Source: Streptomyces hainanensis (GTDB taxonomy: Bacteria; Actinomycetota; Actinomycetes; Streptomycetales; Streptomycetaceae). From it: DNA of 34,076 nt. The position numbers and the translations under genes were made by a program. Below are positions 1 to 13,400 of the stretch, piece by piece. Numbering within the stretch: the first letter of the stretch is position 1; every line of letters starts with the position of its first letter. The notes under the pieces are model-generated. The model saw nothing but the letters and a program-made list of their open reading frames with translations. It was not told the origin of the DNA and ran no database searches. Where the stretch lies: positions 1 to 34,076 of the forward strand of contig NZ_SMKI01000015.1 of the NCBI RefSeq assembly GCF_004348415.1, in the 5' to 3' direction.

Positions 1-1430
1 GTTCGGGGCGGGTGGCGAGGTGGTCGAGCAGGCGCGTCGCGCGGGCGCGCAGTGCGGGGCCGGTCCTGGCGGAGAGCGGCCAGCCGGCTGCGAACGCCCG
101 GTGTCCCCGGTCGTCCGCGGCGGTCTCCGACTCCGATGTGGTGGGCGCCTGTTCGAGAATGACGTGGGCGTTGGTGCCGCTGATGCCGAACGCGGACACC
201 CCGGCCCGGCGCGGCCGACCCTCCTCGGGCCAGACCGTGTTCCCGGTGACCAACTCGACCGCGCCACCCGACCAGTCGACGTGCGGGGTCGGCGCGTCCA
301 CGTGCAGTGTGGCCGGCAACACCCCGTGCCGCATCGCCGACACCATCTTGATCACACCCGCGACTCCGGCCGCGGCCTGGGTATGACCGAGGTTGGACTT
401 CAACGAACCCAGCAGCAACGGCCGCTCAGCCGACCGGTCCTGGCCGTAGGTGGCCAGCAACGCCCCCGCCTCGACCGGGTCGCCCAGCGTGGTCCCGGTG
501 CCGTGCGCCTCCACGGCGTCCACGTCGGCGGCCACGAGACCGGCGTTCGCCAACGCCTGCCGGATCACCCGCTGTTGTGAAGGACCGTTCGGCGCCGTCA
601 ACCCGTTCGACGCACCGTCCTGATTGACCGCGCTCCCCCGCAGCACCGCCAGCACCGGGTGCCCGTTCCGCCGGGCGTCCGACAGACGCTCCAGCAACAC
701 CATGCCCACGCCCTCGCCCCAGGCCGTCCCGTCGGCCCCGGCCGCGAACGGTTTGATCCGCCCGTCGGCCGCCAGGCCCTGCTGGTGGCCGAACTCGACG
801 AAGAGGTCAGGCGTGGACATCACCGTCACGCCGCCGGCCAGGGCCAGCTCGCACTCCCCCGACCGCAGGGCCCGCGCGGCCAGGTGCATCGCGACCAGGG
901 ACGAGGAGCACGCCGTGTCCACGGTGATGGCCTGGCCCTCGAGACCGAGCGCGTAGGCGACACGTCCGGACGCCACGCTCGTCGTGTTCCCGGTCAGCAC
1001 GGAGCCGCTGAGCTGCTCCGGAGCCTCGGCGGCCGATGGCCCGTAGCTCTGCGGCATCGCACCGACGAACACGCCCGTCCGGCTCCCCCGCAGGGACACG
1101 GGGTCGATGCCCGCCCGCTCGAACGTCTCCCACGACGTCTCCAACAACAGGCGCTGCTGCGGATCCATCGCCAGCGCCTCCCGCGGCGAGATGCCGAAGA
1201 ACTCGGCGTCGAACTCGCCGGCGTCGGGGAGGAATCCGCCACTCCGCGGGTAGGCGGTGCCGGCACCGTCCTGGTCGGGGTGGCTCCGGTCGTGCTGGTT
1301 CCAACCGCGGTCGGTCGGGAACGGGGTGATCGCGTCGACACCGTCCGCGACGAGCCGCCACAGGTCCTCGGGGGAGCGCACGCCGCCCGGGTAGCGGCAG
1401 CCCATGGCGATGACGACGATCGGGTCGTCG
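1..1430 (-). other. PKS module 3, KS domain and start of AT linker (cut by window edge)
   Basis: A complete KS begins near residue 5810 ([16 protein letters not shown]) and ends near position 155 with [22 protein letters not shown] is intact with Cys5983, and the HGTGT and KSNLGH histidine motifs are present, so this is a condensing KS. The last 50 or so residues are the KS-AT linker. The AT type and reductive domains of this module lie outside the window. Confidence 0.95.
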
Positions 1431-4400
1431 CCCCGCCGCCCGGTGGCGTCGGTGGTCGAGGCCCCGTCCGTCTCGGGGGTGGGGGTGGCCGCCGAGGCCC
1501 GCGGGTCGCCGGTGAGGTCGACCGTCAGCCGGCGGGCGAGGACTTCGGGCGTGGGGTGGTCGAACGCGAGCGTGGCCGGAAGCCGCAGTCCGGTGACCGT
1601 GCTGAGGCGGTTGCGGAGCTCGACGGCGGTGAGCGAGTCGAAGCCGAGGTCCCGGAACGCGGTGTCGGTCCTGACGGCCGCGTTGACCGCGTGGCCGAGC
1701 ACCACCGCGATCTCCCCGGTGACGACGGCCAGCACGGCGGCCTCGCGTTCGGCGTCGGGCAGGCCGAGCAGGCGCCGCGCCAGCGACTGGTCGCCGGCGG
1801 AGGCGGCCGCGGTGCGTCGGGCCGGGGCACCGTGCAGGTCGCGGAGGGGCGCCGGGGGATGGTCGAGGGCGCGCACGGCGACGCGGTCGATCCCGGACAG
1901 CAGCACGGTGGGGCGGTCCGCGGCGCGGGCCGCGGCGAGGAGGTCGAGGCCGTGTTCGTCGGAGATCGGGACCAGGCCGAGGCCGGCCATCCGGGCCAGG
2001 TCACGTTGTTCGAGGTGGCCGGTCATGCCGCTGGCCTCGGCCCACTGCCCCCAGGCCAGGGACACGGCCGGGAGTCCGCGGGCCCGCCGGTACGTGGCGA
2101 GCGCGTCGAGGAAGGAGTTGGCGGCGGCGTAGTTGGCCTGACCGGGGGTGCCGAGCGTGCCGGCGGCCGAGGAGAACAGCACGAACTCGGTGAGGTCGAG
2201 GTCCTGGGTCAACTCGTGGAGGTGCCAGGCCGCGTCGATCTTGGGCCGCAGCACCGCCGCCAGCCGTTCCGGGGTCAGGCCGAGCAGCACGCCGTCGTCC
2301 AGGACGCCCGCGGCGTGCACCACGGCGGTCAGCGGGCGCGTCGCGGGCACGTCGCGCAGCAGGCGCGCCAGCGCCGCCCGGTCGGCCGCGTCGCAGGCGA
2401 CGACCTCGGCGTCGACTCCCGCTTCGGCGAGTTCGGTCACGAGGTCGGCGGCGCCGGGGGCGCCGGGGCCACGCCGGCTGGTGAGCAGCAGGTGCCGGGC
2501 CTGGCCGGTGGCGGCGTAGTGATGGGCGAGCAGCCGGCCGAGAGTGCCGGTGCCGCCGGTGATCAGCACGGTTCCGGGAGCGGCCGGGTGCCCGGCGCCG
2601 GGATGGACGGTGGGCGGGATGGTCAGGACCACCTTGCCGGCGCGGCCGTCCGGCGTGAGTCGCCGCAGTGCCCCGGTGGCCTGCCTGATGTCCCAGGTGG
2701 AGGCGGGCAGGGGGCGGATGGCGCCGCCCTCGCAGCCGGCTCGCAGCCGGGTGAGGAGCTCGGCGACGTGGTCCTCCCCGACCTCCGTGAGTTCGAAGTC
2801 CCGGTGGCCGGCGGCGGCGTGGACGAGCAGCGCCTCGTCGGGTGGGAGGTCGCCGCGGTCGGTGGGCGCGTGGACGGCGGTGAGGTAGGGCACGGGGAGG
2901 GTCGCGGCGTCGGTGAAGGACCACCCGGTGGGCATGGGCGTCATCAGCCGTCGGTCGGCCACGACGACCGGTCCGAGGCCGTCCGTGAAGACGCCCATCA
3001 CCCGGTCGCCGGGGCGGAGTCCGGTCACCTCGGGCCCGGTCTCCAGCACCACGCCGGCGCCGTCGCCGCCGAGGGGTCGGGAGTCGGCCACCCGGTCGAG
3101 GGCGGTCGTCACGTCGTGGAGGTTGAGGCCGGCGGCACGCAGCGCGACCCGCACCTGGCCGGGGGCCAGTGGCCGGTCGGCGGCGGCGTGCGGCAGGAGC
3201 GCGAAGTCGTCCACCGAGCCCCTGGAGGTGAGGCCCAGCCGCCAGCCGCCAGCCGACGGCGGGACGAGCCCGGTTTCCGAGCCGGCCGCGACGAGTCGGG
3301 GGACCGTCATCGCGCCGTCACGCAGGGCGAGTTGGGGCTCCTCGGTGGCGAGCGCCGTGGGCAGGGCACGCAGGGAGGCCGCCGTGCCGTCGTGGTCGAC
3401 CAGGGTGAAGCGGTCGGGGTTCTCGGTCTGGGCCGTGCGGACCAGGCCCCAGACGGCCGCGTCGGCGAGCCCCGGCGTGTCCTCGCCGGCGCGGGCGGCG
3501 ACAGCGCCCTGGGTGAGCAGGGCCAGTCGGGCGCCGGTTGGCGTCCTGGAGTCCGTGAGCCAGGTCTTGAGGAGTTCGAGCACCCGCCGGGTGGCGGCGC
3601 GCGCCGCCGACGGCTCGTCGGCGGGACGGGCGACCGGCGCGCAGGGCAGGCAGACGGCGGTGGGTGCGGGCCCTCCGGCGGCGAGGAGCGCCGCGATGTC
3701 GGGCAGGATGTCGACCTCGGCCCCGCCGGCCCGCAGGACCGCGGCCAGTTCGGCGGCCTCCCGGCCTTCGGCGAGCAGGGTCACCCGGGCGGGCGCGGGG
3801 CGTTCGTCCCGCGGCGCCGGTCGCCAGGAGAGCTGGTGCAGGTCGGCGGCGGGTCCGATGGCCGGCTGACCGGGACGCAGCGCCAGGTTCTCCGCGCTGA
3901 GCACCAGGTCACCGGCCGGGTCCCAGAGCGTCACGCCGACGTTGACCGGGTCGCTGGTGTCGATCACGACCCGCAGGGCGCGGGCGCCGGTGGCGTGCAG
4001 GCGCACGCTCCGCCAGGAGAACGGGTACAGCGTCTCCCGGGTGCCGTACAGCGCGACGTGCAACGCGGCGTCGAACAGGGCGGGGTGGATACCGAAGCGG
4101 TCGGGCTCTCCGGCCTCCTGGGGCAGGGTGACCTCGGCGTAGCGGGTGGTGCCCGACTGCCAGGCCGCGGTGAGACCGCGGAAGGCGGCTCCGTAGCCGT
4201 ATCCGTGCGCGGCCAGTTGACCGTGGAGATGGGCGACGTCCAGCGGCACGGCTTCTGCCGGCGGCCACCCGGTCGGTCGCGCGATGGCGCCCTCGGGTTC
4301 GGAGCGCCGTGCCACGAGGGTTCCACCGGCGTGCCGCGTCCAGGGCACGTCGGGCGGCGAGTCGGCGGGCCTGGCGTGCACCGTGACGGGGCGGGTGCCG

Positions 4401-7400
4401 CTCGGGTCCGGGGCGCCGACGAGCACCTGGACGGCGACGGCCCCCGTTGCCGGGATGTGGAGCGGGGCGGCGAGCGTGAGTTCCTCGACCTGGCCGCAGC
4501 CGACCTGGTCGCCGGCCCTGATCGCGAGTTCGATCAGAGCGGTGGCGGGCACCAGCGCGGTGCCGCCCACCCGGTGGTCGCCCAGCCAGGGGTGGGTGCG
4601 CAGGGACAGCGTGCTGATGAAGAGATGGTTCTCGCCGACGGCGAGCGGGATGGCCGCGCCGAGCAGCGGGTGGTCGGTCGCCGCGAGGCCGAGGCCCGCC
4701 GGGGTTCCCGTGGGCTCCGGCTTCACGAACCAGTGGTTCTCGCGCTGGAAGGGGTAGGTGGGCAGATCGGTGGCGTCGGCCCGGCGGTCGCCGAGAACGG
4801 CGGACCAGTCAGGAACGATTCCGCCGTGCACATGAGCGGCGGCGAGTGAGGTCAGGACGCGTTCCCAGCCGCCCTCGTTCCGCCGCAGGGTGCCGGTGAC
4901 GACGGCGCCGGACTCGGGGGCGTGCGCGGCGATCGTCTCCTCGACGCCCACGGTGAGCACCGGGTGCGGGCTGGCCTCGAGGAACAGCCGGTGGCCTTGG
5001 GCGAGCAGCGTCCGGACGGCGGGCTCGAACTCCACCGTCTGGCGCAGGTTCCGGTACCAGTAGCCGGCGTCCAGGGCACCACCGTCGTGGCCGGCGACGG
5101 TCGAGTGGAACGACACCTTGGCCGTGCGCGGGCGCACCGGCGCCAGGAGTTCGAGCAACTCGTCGCGGATGGCCTCCACCTGTGGGGAGTGGGAGGCATA
5201 GTCCACCGCGATCGGCCAGGCATTGACGTCGGTGGCCGTGCAGCGCGCCACGAGTTCCTCCAGTGCCATCGCCTCGCCCGAAACGACCGTGCTGGTCGGC
5301 CCGTTGACCACGGCCACCGAGATCCGCCCGGCCCAGGGTTCGATCAGCTCGGCGGCGGCGTGGGCCCCCAGCCCGAGGGAGACCATTCCGCCCAGGCCGG
5401 CGAGCGACCGCAGCGCCTTCGACCGCAGCACGACGACGCGCGCGGCGTCCTCCAGCGACAGGATCCCGGCGATGTGCGCGGCTGCGATCTCCCCCTGGGA
5501 GTGCCCCACCACCACGTCGGGGCGCACCCCCAACGACTCCCACAACCGGGCCAACGACACCATCACCGCGAACAACGCGGGCTGCACCACGTCCACCCGC
5601 TCCCACGACGGGGCGCCCTCCACCCCCCGCAGCACATCGAGCAGATCCCAGTCCGCGAACCGGGAGAGCTCCCGCGCGCACGCGGCCAGGTGCCGGGCGA
5701 AGACCGGTGCCGTGTCCAGCAGTTCAACCGCCATGCCGGACCACTGCGAGCCCTGCCCGGGAAACACGAACACGGTGCCGCCCGCCTGGCTCGCGGCCGC
5801 GCCCGTCGTGAGCTGGGGAGCGGCGCCGCCCGACGCCAGGGCCCGCAGGCCGGCCCGCAGTTCCCGGCCGTCCCGCCCCACCACCACGGCGCGGTGCTCG
5901 AACGAGGCGCGGCCGTGGGCGAGGGCGGCCGCGTAGTCGGTCGGGTCGGCGTTGTGGGCCAACAGGTGTCCGGCCAGTGCGCGGAGCGCGGCCGGTCGCT
6001 TCGCCGACAGCACCAGCGGCAGCGGCAGCGGCACGTCGACCGTCGGCGGTTCGTCGACCCGCTCCTCGGCCGGGGCCTGTTCGAGGACGACGTGGGCGTT
6101 GGTGCCGCTGATGCCGAACGCGGAGACGCCGGCGCGGCGCGGCTGGTCGGCCTCGGGCCACGGGGTGCTCTCGGTGATCAACTCGACGGCGCCCGCCGAC
6201 CAGTCGACGTACGTGCTCGGCTGCTCGACATGCGGGGTTTTCGGCAGCATGCCGTACCGCATGGCCTGCACCATCTTGATCACGCCGGCGACACCGGCGG
6301 CGTGCTGCGTGTGGCCGATGTTGGACTTCAACGAGCCGAGCAGCAGGGGCCGGTCGGCCGGTCGGTCCTGGCCGTAGGTGGCCAGCAACGCCCCCGCCTC
6401 GATCGGGTCGCCGAGCCTGGTACCGGTGCCGTGCGCCTCGACCACGTCGACGTCGCCCGTGGTGAGACCGGAGTCCGCGAGCGCGGCCCTGATGACCCGC
6501 TGCTGCGACGGGCCGTTGGGTGTGGTGAGGCCGTGGGAGGCCCCGTCCTGGTTGATGGCGGATCCGCGGACCACGGCGAGCACGGGACGGTTGTTGCGGC
6601 GGGCGTCGGAGAGCCGCTCCAGCAGTACGAGCCCCACGCCCTCGCTCCAGGCCGTGCCGTCGGCCGCGTCGGAGAACGCCTTGATCCGGCCGTCGGGCGC
6701 CAGGCCGCGCTGCTGGCTGAACTCCACGAACGCACCGGGGGTGGCCATGACCGTGACGCCGCCGGCGAGGGCCAGGTCGCACTCGCCGGAGCGCAGCGCG
6801 CGGACCGCCATGTGCAGCGCCACCAGTGAGGAGGAGCAGGCCGTGTCCAGGGTGACGGCCGGCCCCTCCAACCCCAGTGTGTAGGCGATGCGGCCGGAGG
6901 CGACGCTGGCCGAGGTCCCGGTCAGCACGTGGCCCGTGACGCCGGCCGGCGCGTCGGCGAGGCGCGGCCCGTACTCCTGGGTGGCGGCGCCGACGAAGAC
7001 GCCGGTGTTGCTGCCGCGCAGCGTCGTCGGGTTGATACCGGCACGCTCGACCGTCTCCCAGGACGTCTCGAGCAGCAGTCGCTGCTGCGGGTCCATCGCC
7101 GACGCCTCGCGCGGCGCGATCCCGAAGAATTCCGCGTCGAACTCGCCCGCGTCGTGCAGGAATCCGCCGCGCGCGACGTAGGAGGTGCCTGCCCGGCCGG
7201 GGTCCGGGTCGAACAGGGAATCCAGGTCCCAGCCTCGGTTCCCGGGGAACGGCGTGATGGGGTCGGTGCCCTCGACGACCAGCCGCCAGAGGTCCTCGGG
7301 CGACCGTACGCCCCCCGGGTAACGGCAGCCCATGGCGGTGATGACGATCGGGTCCTCGCCGTTCGCCGGCGGGAGGTCCACCGAGGCTCCAGGTCGCGCG

Positions 7401-10400
7401 TCCTGTTCCGGGGCACCGGTGATCTCGGCCAGTAGGCGGCGGACGAGGTCGTTCGGGGTCGGGTGGTCGAAGGTGAGCGTGGCCGGCAGCCGCAGGCCGG
7501 TGACGGCGTTCAGCCGGTTCCGCAGTTCGACCGAGCCGAGGGAGTCGAAGCCCAGCGCGGAGAACCCCTGGTCGGCGCCGATGCCGCTGGCATCGGCGCG
7601 GCCCAGGACGAGCGCCGCTTCACGGGTCACCAGGTCGAGCAGCGTCCTGTGCCGTTCGGCCGCCGGGCGGTCGAGCAGCCGTCCCACCAGGGACGCGTCC
7701 TTGCTCGCCGCGCGGGCTCTGGCGCGTCGGGGGGTCGTCGAGCGGGTGCGGGTGGCGGCCAGGCCGCGGAGCACCGCGGGTGGTTCGGCCAGCGCGCGCA
7801 CGGCCGCCCGATCGATCTCCGTCGCCAGCACCGCCGGCCGGTCGACCGCCCGGGCCGCCTCGAACAACGCCAGACCGGACTCGTCGCTCAACGGCACCAG
7901 GCCGAGGCGCCCCAGGCGCGCCAGGTCGGCGTCCGCCAGATGCCCCGTCATGCCGCTCGACGAGGCCCACCGCCCCCACGCCAACGACACGGCTGGCAGT
8001 CCCCGCGCCCGCCGAAACGCCGCCAGGGCGTCGAGGAACACGTTCCCGGCCGCGTAGCCGCCCTGCCCGGGCGTGCCGAGCACCCCGGCGACCGAGGAGA
8101 ACAGCACGAACTCGGCGAGGTCGAGGCCCCGGGTCAGCTCGTGCAGATGCCAGGCGCCGTCGACCTTCGGCCGCAGCACCCGCGCCAACCGCTCCGCCGA
8201 GAGGCCGGCCACGACGCCGTCGTCCAGCACGCCGGCGGCGTGCACCACCGCCCGCAGCGAGTGACCGGCCGGAACGGCCGCCACCACCCGCGCCACGTCG
8301 TCGCGGTCGCCGATGTCGGCGGCCACCACGCTCGCGGTCACGCCGAGGCCCTCGAGGTCGGCGACCAGTTCACGTGCCCCGGGGGACTCCGCGCCACGCC
8401 GACTGGTGAGCAGCACGTGGCCGGCCTGGCCGGTGGCCGCGTAGTGCCGCGCCAACAACCCGCCCAACGTGCCGGTACCGCCGGTGATCAGCACCGTCCC
8501 AGGCGAGGGGTCCGCCGTCGGGTGGACGGTGGGCGGGATGGCCAGCACGATCTTTCCGGTGTGCCGGGCGAGGGCGAGGTGGCGCAGTGCCTCGGGGGCC
8601 TGTCGAACGTCCCAGACCGTGGTGGGCAGCGGCTGGAGGTGACCTGCCTCGGCCAGCGCGCGCAGTTCGCGCAGGATCTCGTGGAGGCGGTCGGGGCCCG
8701 GGTCCATGAGGTCGAAGGCGTGGTAGCCGGCGCCGGCGTGGCGAGCGGCCACCTCGCCGGGCTCGCGGATGTCCGTCTTGCCCATCTCGAGGAAGCGTCC
8801 GCCGGGGGCGAGCAGCCGCAGCGAGGCGTCGGTCAACTCGCCGGCGAGGGCGTTCAGCACGACGTCGAAGCCGCGGCCGCCGGTGGCGGAGCGGAAGGTC
8901 TGCTCGAACTCGGCGGTGCGCGAGTCGGCGATCCGGTCGTCGGCGTAGCCGAGGCCGCGCAGCGTCTCCCACTTGCCGACGCTGGCGGTGCCGTACACCT
9001 CCGCGCCGAGAAGCCTGGCGAGTTGGCGGGCGGCCATGCCGACGCCGCCGGTCGCGGCGTGCACGAGCAGGGTGTCGCCGGCGCCGGTCCCGGCCAGGTC
9101 GACGAGTCCGTGGTAGGCGGTGGTGAAGGCGATGGGCACCGTCGCGGCCTCGGTGAAGGTCCAGCCGGCCGGCATCGGCACCACCAGGCGCCGGTCGGCG
9201 ACGACGACCGGCCCGGTGCCGTCCATGAAGAGGCCCATCACCCGGTCGCCGACGGCGAGTTCGGTGACGTCCGGGCCGACCTCGGTGACGATGCCGGCGC
9301 CCTCGCCGCCGGGCGGGCGGCGGTCGGCGACCATGTCGAGCCCGATCATGACGTCCCGGAAGTTCAGCCCGGCGGCGCGCAGCGCCACCCTGACCTGGCC
9401 GGGGGCGAGCGGCGCGTCGAACGCGGGATGGGGCAGGCAGGCGACGTCGTCGACGGAGCCGCGCGTGGTGAAGTCGAGGCGCCATGCGCCGGGCGTCGCG
9501 GGGGTCGGCAGCGCCGGATGGCCGCCCGTCAGCCGCGGGATGACGCAGCCGCCGTTCCGCAGGGCGAGTTGCGGCTCGCCGGTGTCGAGCGCGGCGGGCA
9601 GCAGGCGCAGCGAGGCGGCCTGGCCGTCGTGGTCGACCAGCGTGAACGGTCCCGGGTTCTCGGTCTGGGCCGAGCGGACCAGGCCCCAGACCGGGGCGGT
9701 GGCCAGCCCTGGCACGTCCTCCCCGTCGCGGGTGGCGATGGCGCGGCGGGTGACCAGTGCCAGGCGGACCCCGCCGAGCGCCTCGTCGGTCAGCCAGCTT
9801 CGCAGCAGTTCGAGTGTCGACCGGGTGGCGGCGTGCGCGCCGGCGACGGGGGCGGCGGCGGCCGGCGTGTCCGCGCCGCAGGGCACCAGGACGACGTCGG
9901 GGGTGGTGCCGGCGGCCAGGGCGGCGCGGAGCGCCGGCAGGTCGGGCAGCGGGGTCACGTCCGTTGCCTGGCGGGCGAGTTCGGCGGCCAGGGTCTCGGC
10001 CGGGCCGCCGTCCCCGAGCACCACGAGACGGGTGCTCTTCGTGCTCTTCGTGCCCTCCGGAAGTGGCAGCGGTTCCCAGGCCACCCGGTGCAGGTCGTCC
10101 GCGTGCTCGGCGGCCGGGGAGAGCGTCGGTGCCGGCCGCAGGGCCAGGGCTCCGACGGTCAGCACCGGCCCGCCCGCCGGGTCGTTCAGCGTGACGGCCA
10201 CGGTGTCGGCCCCGACCGCGTCGAAGCGGGCCCGCACGGCGTCCGCGCCGGTGGCGTGCAGGCGCACGTCCCGCCAGGAGTACGGCAGCAGCGTGGGGCC
10301 GCCGGGGCGCAGCGCCGCGTGCAGGGCGGCGTCGAGCAGGGCGGGGTGCAGGCCGAAGCCCTCGATGTCGCCGGCGGCTCGGGGCAGCTCGGCTTCGGCG

Positions 10401-13400
10401 TAGACCGTCCCGTCGCGGTCCCAGGCCGCGCCGAGCCCTCGGAAGGCCGGCCCGTACTGGTAGCCGAGTCCGGCCAGCCCGTCGTAGTGCTCGGCCACGT
10501 CGAATGGCTCGGTGCCGGCCGGCGGCCACTCCCCCGACGCGCCGCGCGGCGGCGCGGGTTCGGCGGGACCGGTGGCGAGGGTTCCGGTGGCGAAGGTTCC
10601 GGCGGCGTTGCGTGTCCACGGCCGGTCGTCCTGGGCGTCGGCCGGGCGGGAGTGGATGGTGACGGGCCGGCGCTCGTCCTCGTCGGGCTGGCCGAGCAGG
10701 ACCTGGACCCGCACGGCGCCGGAGTCCGGCAGCACGAGCGGCGCGTCCAGGGTCAGCTCCTCGAGCAGGTCGCAGCCGCCCTCGAAGCCGGCGCGGAGGG
10801 CCAGTTCGAGGAGCGCGGTGCCCGGCAGCAGCACCGTGCCGTGCACGGCGTGGTCGGCCAGCCAGGGGTGGGTGCGCCGCGACAGGGTGCCGGTGAGAAC
10901 GTGGCTGTCCTCACCGGCGAGGGCCGTGGCGGCGCCGAGCAGCGGGTGGTCCGCGTCGAGCACCCCGAGGGTCGCCGGGTCCCCGGACCCGTGGTGCGGC
11001 TCCGGCCAGTAGGTGTCGGGTTGGAAGGGGTAGGTGGGCAGTTCGGTGGCGTCGACCGGTCCCGTGCCGAGGACGGCGGACCAGTCCGGGGCCACCCCGC
11101 CGTGCACGTGCGCGGTGGCCAGCGATGTCAACAGCCGTGGCCGGCCGCCCTCGTCACGGCGCAGGGTGCCGGTGACGACGGTGCCGGAGTCGGGCGCGTG
11201 CGCGGCCACGGCCTCGGTGAGTCCCACGGTCAGCACCGGGTGGGGGCTGGACTCGACGAACAGGGTGTGGCCGTCGGCGAGCAGCGCCCGGACCGCGGTC
11301 TCGAACTCGACGGTCCTGCGCAGGTTCTCGTACCAGTACGTGGCGTCCGTCGGCGCCTGGGCCGGCAACGGCCCGCCCGCGTGCCCGGCGACGGTCGAGT
11401 AGAACGGCACGGTTCCGGGGCGGGGCGTGATCGGGGCCAGCAGGGCGAGCAACTCGTCGCGGATGGGCTCCACCCGCGCGGAGTGCGAGGCGTAGTCGAC
11501 GGCGATCCGCCGAGCCCTGATACCCTGCGCCTCACAACGAGCCACCAACTCGTCAAGAGCCGCCGCCTCACCCGAAACCACCGTGCTGGTGGGGCCGTTG
11601 ACCACGGCGACCGAGATCCGTCCGGCCCACGAGTCGATCAGCTCACCGGCGGCGTCGGCATCCAGTGGCAGCGACACCATTCCGCCCGTACCGGCGAGCG
11701 TCCGCAACGCCTTCGCCCGCGACGCCACCACCCGCGACGCGTCCTCGAGCGAGAGCATTCCCGCGATGTGGGCGGCGGCGATCTCGCCCTGGGAGTGCCC
11801 CACCACGGCATCCGGGCGCACCCCCCACGACTCCCACAACCGCGCCAGCGACACCATGACCGCGAACAGCGCGGGCTGCACCACGTCCACCCGCTCCCAC
11901 GACGGGGCGCCCTCGGCCCCGCGCAACACGTCGAGCAGGTCCCAGTCCGTGAACCGCGACAACTCCCGTGCGCAGGAGGCGAGATGTTCACCGAAGACCG
12001 GCGAGGAGTCCAGCAGTTCGACGCCCATGCCGAGCCACTGCGCCCCCTGCCCGGGAAACACGAACACCGTGCCGCCCGCGGGGACGGTTCGCGAGCCCAC
12101 CGTGAGGCCGGGGGCGGGCTCGCCGGCGGCCAGGGCCGCGAGGCCGGCCCGCAGCTCCTGGTCGTCGCGCCCCGCCAACACGGCGCGGTGGGTGAGGGAG
12201 GCACGACCGCGCGCGAGGGTGAGGGCGCGACCGGTCAGGTCCGCCTGGTGGGCCAGCAACCGCTCGGCGGTCTCGCGCAGCGCGGCGGGGCTCTTCGCGG
12301 ACAGCACCAGCGGCAGCGGGGAGTCGCCGGGCCGCGGCTCGTCGGCGGGCTCCTCGGCCGGGGCCTGCTCCAGGATGACGTGGGCGTTGGTGCCGCTGAT
12401 GCCGAAGGAGGAGACGCCGGCCCGGCGAGGGCGGTCGGTCTCGGGCCAGGACGTGCTCTCGGTGACCAGCTCGACGGCGCCCGTCGACCAGTCGACGTGC
12501 GGGGTCGGCGCGTCGACGTGCGGGGTGGCGGGCAGCACGCGGTGTCGCATGGCCTGCACCATCTTGATCACGCCCGCGATGCCGGCGGCGGCCTGGGTGT
12601 GGCCGATGTTGGCCTTCAACGAGCCGAGCAGCAGAGGCCGTTCGGCCGGCCGGCCCTGGCCGTAGGTGGCGAGCAGCGCGCCCGCCTCGATCGGGTCGCC
12701 GAGCGTCGTGCCGGTGCCGTGCGCCTCCACGACGTCGACGTCGGCGGTGCCGAGGCCGGCGTCGGCCAACGCCCGCCCGATCACCCGTTGCTGGGCGGGG
12801 CCGTTGGGCGCGGTCAGCCCGTTGGACGCGCCGTCCTGGTTGACGGCGGAGCCGCGCACCAGGGCGAGCACCCGGTGCCCGTTCCGACGGGCGTCCGACA
12901 GCCGCTCCAGCAGCACGAGGCCGACGCCCTCGCCCCAGGAGGTGCCGTCAGCGGCCGCCGAGAAGGGCTTGATCACGCCGTCCGGTGCCAGGCCGCGCTG
13001 CCGGCCGAACTCGGTGAAGATGCCCGGCATCGACATCACCGTCACGCCGCCGGCCAGCGCGAGGCCGCACTCGCCGGCCCGCAGTGCCCGGGTGGCCAGG
13101 TGCAGCGCGACCAGGGACGAGGAGCAGGCGGTGTCCACCGTGACGGCCTGGCCTTCGAGGCCCAGGGTGTAGGCGATGCGGCCGGAGGCGACGCTCGTGG
13201 TGTTGCCGGTGAGCAGGGAGCCGCTGAGCCGCTCCGGCGCCTGGGTGGTGGGCGGTCCGTACTCCTGCGGCATGGCGCCGACGAACACGCCGGTGTCGCT
13301 GCCGCGCAGGGTGGTCGGATCGATCCCGGCGCGCTCCAGCGTCTCCCAGGCGGTCTCCAGCAGCAGCCGCTGCTGCGGGTCCATCGCCAGCGCCTCGCGC

